A program made the position numbers and the translations under genes. The notes beneath the pieces are model-generated. The model had not been told where the DNA came from. It saw nothing but the letters and a program-made list of their open reading frames with translations, and searched no databases. This document shows, piece by piece, positions 13,063-13,159 of a stretch of DNA of 13,159 nt (position 1 is its first letter; every line of letters begins with the position of its first letter). The stretch comes from Thermoplasmata archaeon (GTDB taxonomy: Archaea > Thermoplasmatota > Thermoplasmata > Thermoplasmatales > Thermoplasmataceae): assembly GCA_021797265.1 (NCBI GenBank), contig JAJZZZ010000029.1:1-13159 (forward strand), written 5' to 3'.

Positions 13063-13159
13063 TCTCCCATTCCAAGGATTTCTTGAATTTTTCTAATGGT
13101 CAAGCCTGATCTTGACATGATTTCGTCCACTGAAACCTTATGGTAATCATATTGGGAAA
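13059..13159 (-). CDS. C-terminal end of an unidentified gene (partial)
   Basis: The last 32 codons of a minus-strand frame end at TAG 13059-13061. The residues end with HKVSVDEIMSRSGLTIRK and IQEILGMGD. The pattern of two short helices with SGLT between them resembles a helix-turn-helix, as in a regulator or the C-terminal winged helix of a DNA-processing protein, but it is too short to name. It converges on srp54 with a four-base overlap of the ends. The window cuts off the rest. Confidence 0.5.
   Translation of the reverse strand, partial: SQYDYHKVSVDEIMSRSGLTIRKIQEILGMGD

Noticed and set aside
1..13159. CRISPR arrays, prophage genes, restriction or other defence systems
   Set aside because: No regularly spaced repeats, no integrase, phage structural, methylase or nuclease motifs were found apart from the TnpB relic.

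Overview
The window looks like chromosomal DNA of an acidophilic archaeon of the Thermoplasmatales type (phylum Thermoplasmatota). The evidence is: archaeal SRP54 and transcription factor S; TATA boxes 25-27 nt upstream of start codons, implying leaderless transcripts; class II serine tRNAs without an encoded CCA; heavy AGG/AGA arginine codon use; and a Rieske/cytochrome b operon with a secreted copper-protein-like partner. The exact genus cannot be fixed from sequence alone.

Layout. 1-1006 (minus strand): a small two-helix membrane protein, a gene-poor stretch with a possible relic on the plus strand, and two very small ORFs overlapping by ATGA. 1007-1981 (minus): a bacterial-type (type I) pantothenate kinase, CoaA, the first step from pantothenate to CoA and probably acquired by transfer. 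2111-4289 (plus): an ABC-2-like exporter pair (ATPase and polytopic permease, overlapping). 4361-5521 (plus): a soluble cytochrome P450 with its own leaderless promoter. 5603-9293 (minus): a respiratory operon, transcribed as cupredoxin-like protein, then Rieske protein, then cytochrome b. 9517-9780: decayed ends of IS200/IS605-type elements (TnpB tail and hairpins). 9876-10777 (minus): two serine tRNAs flanking an Lrp/AsnC regulator. 10813-11232 (minus): a small CoA-binding-fold protein. 11314-13062 (plus): transcription factor S and SRP54. 13059-13159 (minus): the C-terminal end of an unidentified gene.

How the genes fit together. The three-gene operon at 5603-9293 encodes a complete Rieske/cytochrome b quinol-oxidising module. 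Its partner is a membrane-anchored protein made of two tandem domains that resemble the CuA domain of oxidase subunit II, each keeping the C-x3-C pair but lacking the second histidine. This unusual electron acceptor, or structural partner, is the most interesting feature of the window. A perfect 10-bp inverted repeat lies across the stop codon of its gene, in front of the Rieske gene. The rest is housekeeping (tRNA, transcript cleavage, protein targeting, CoA synthesis) mixed with accessory genes (P450, exporter, transposon relics). No CRISPR array, prophage or obvious defence system was seen.
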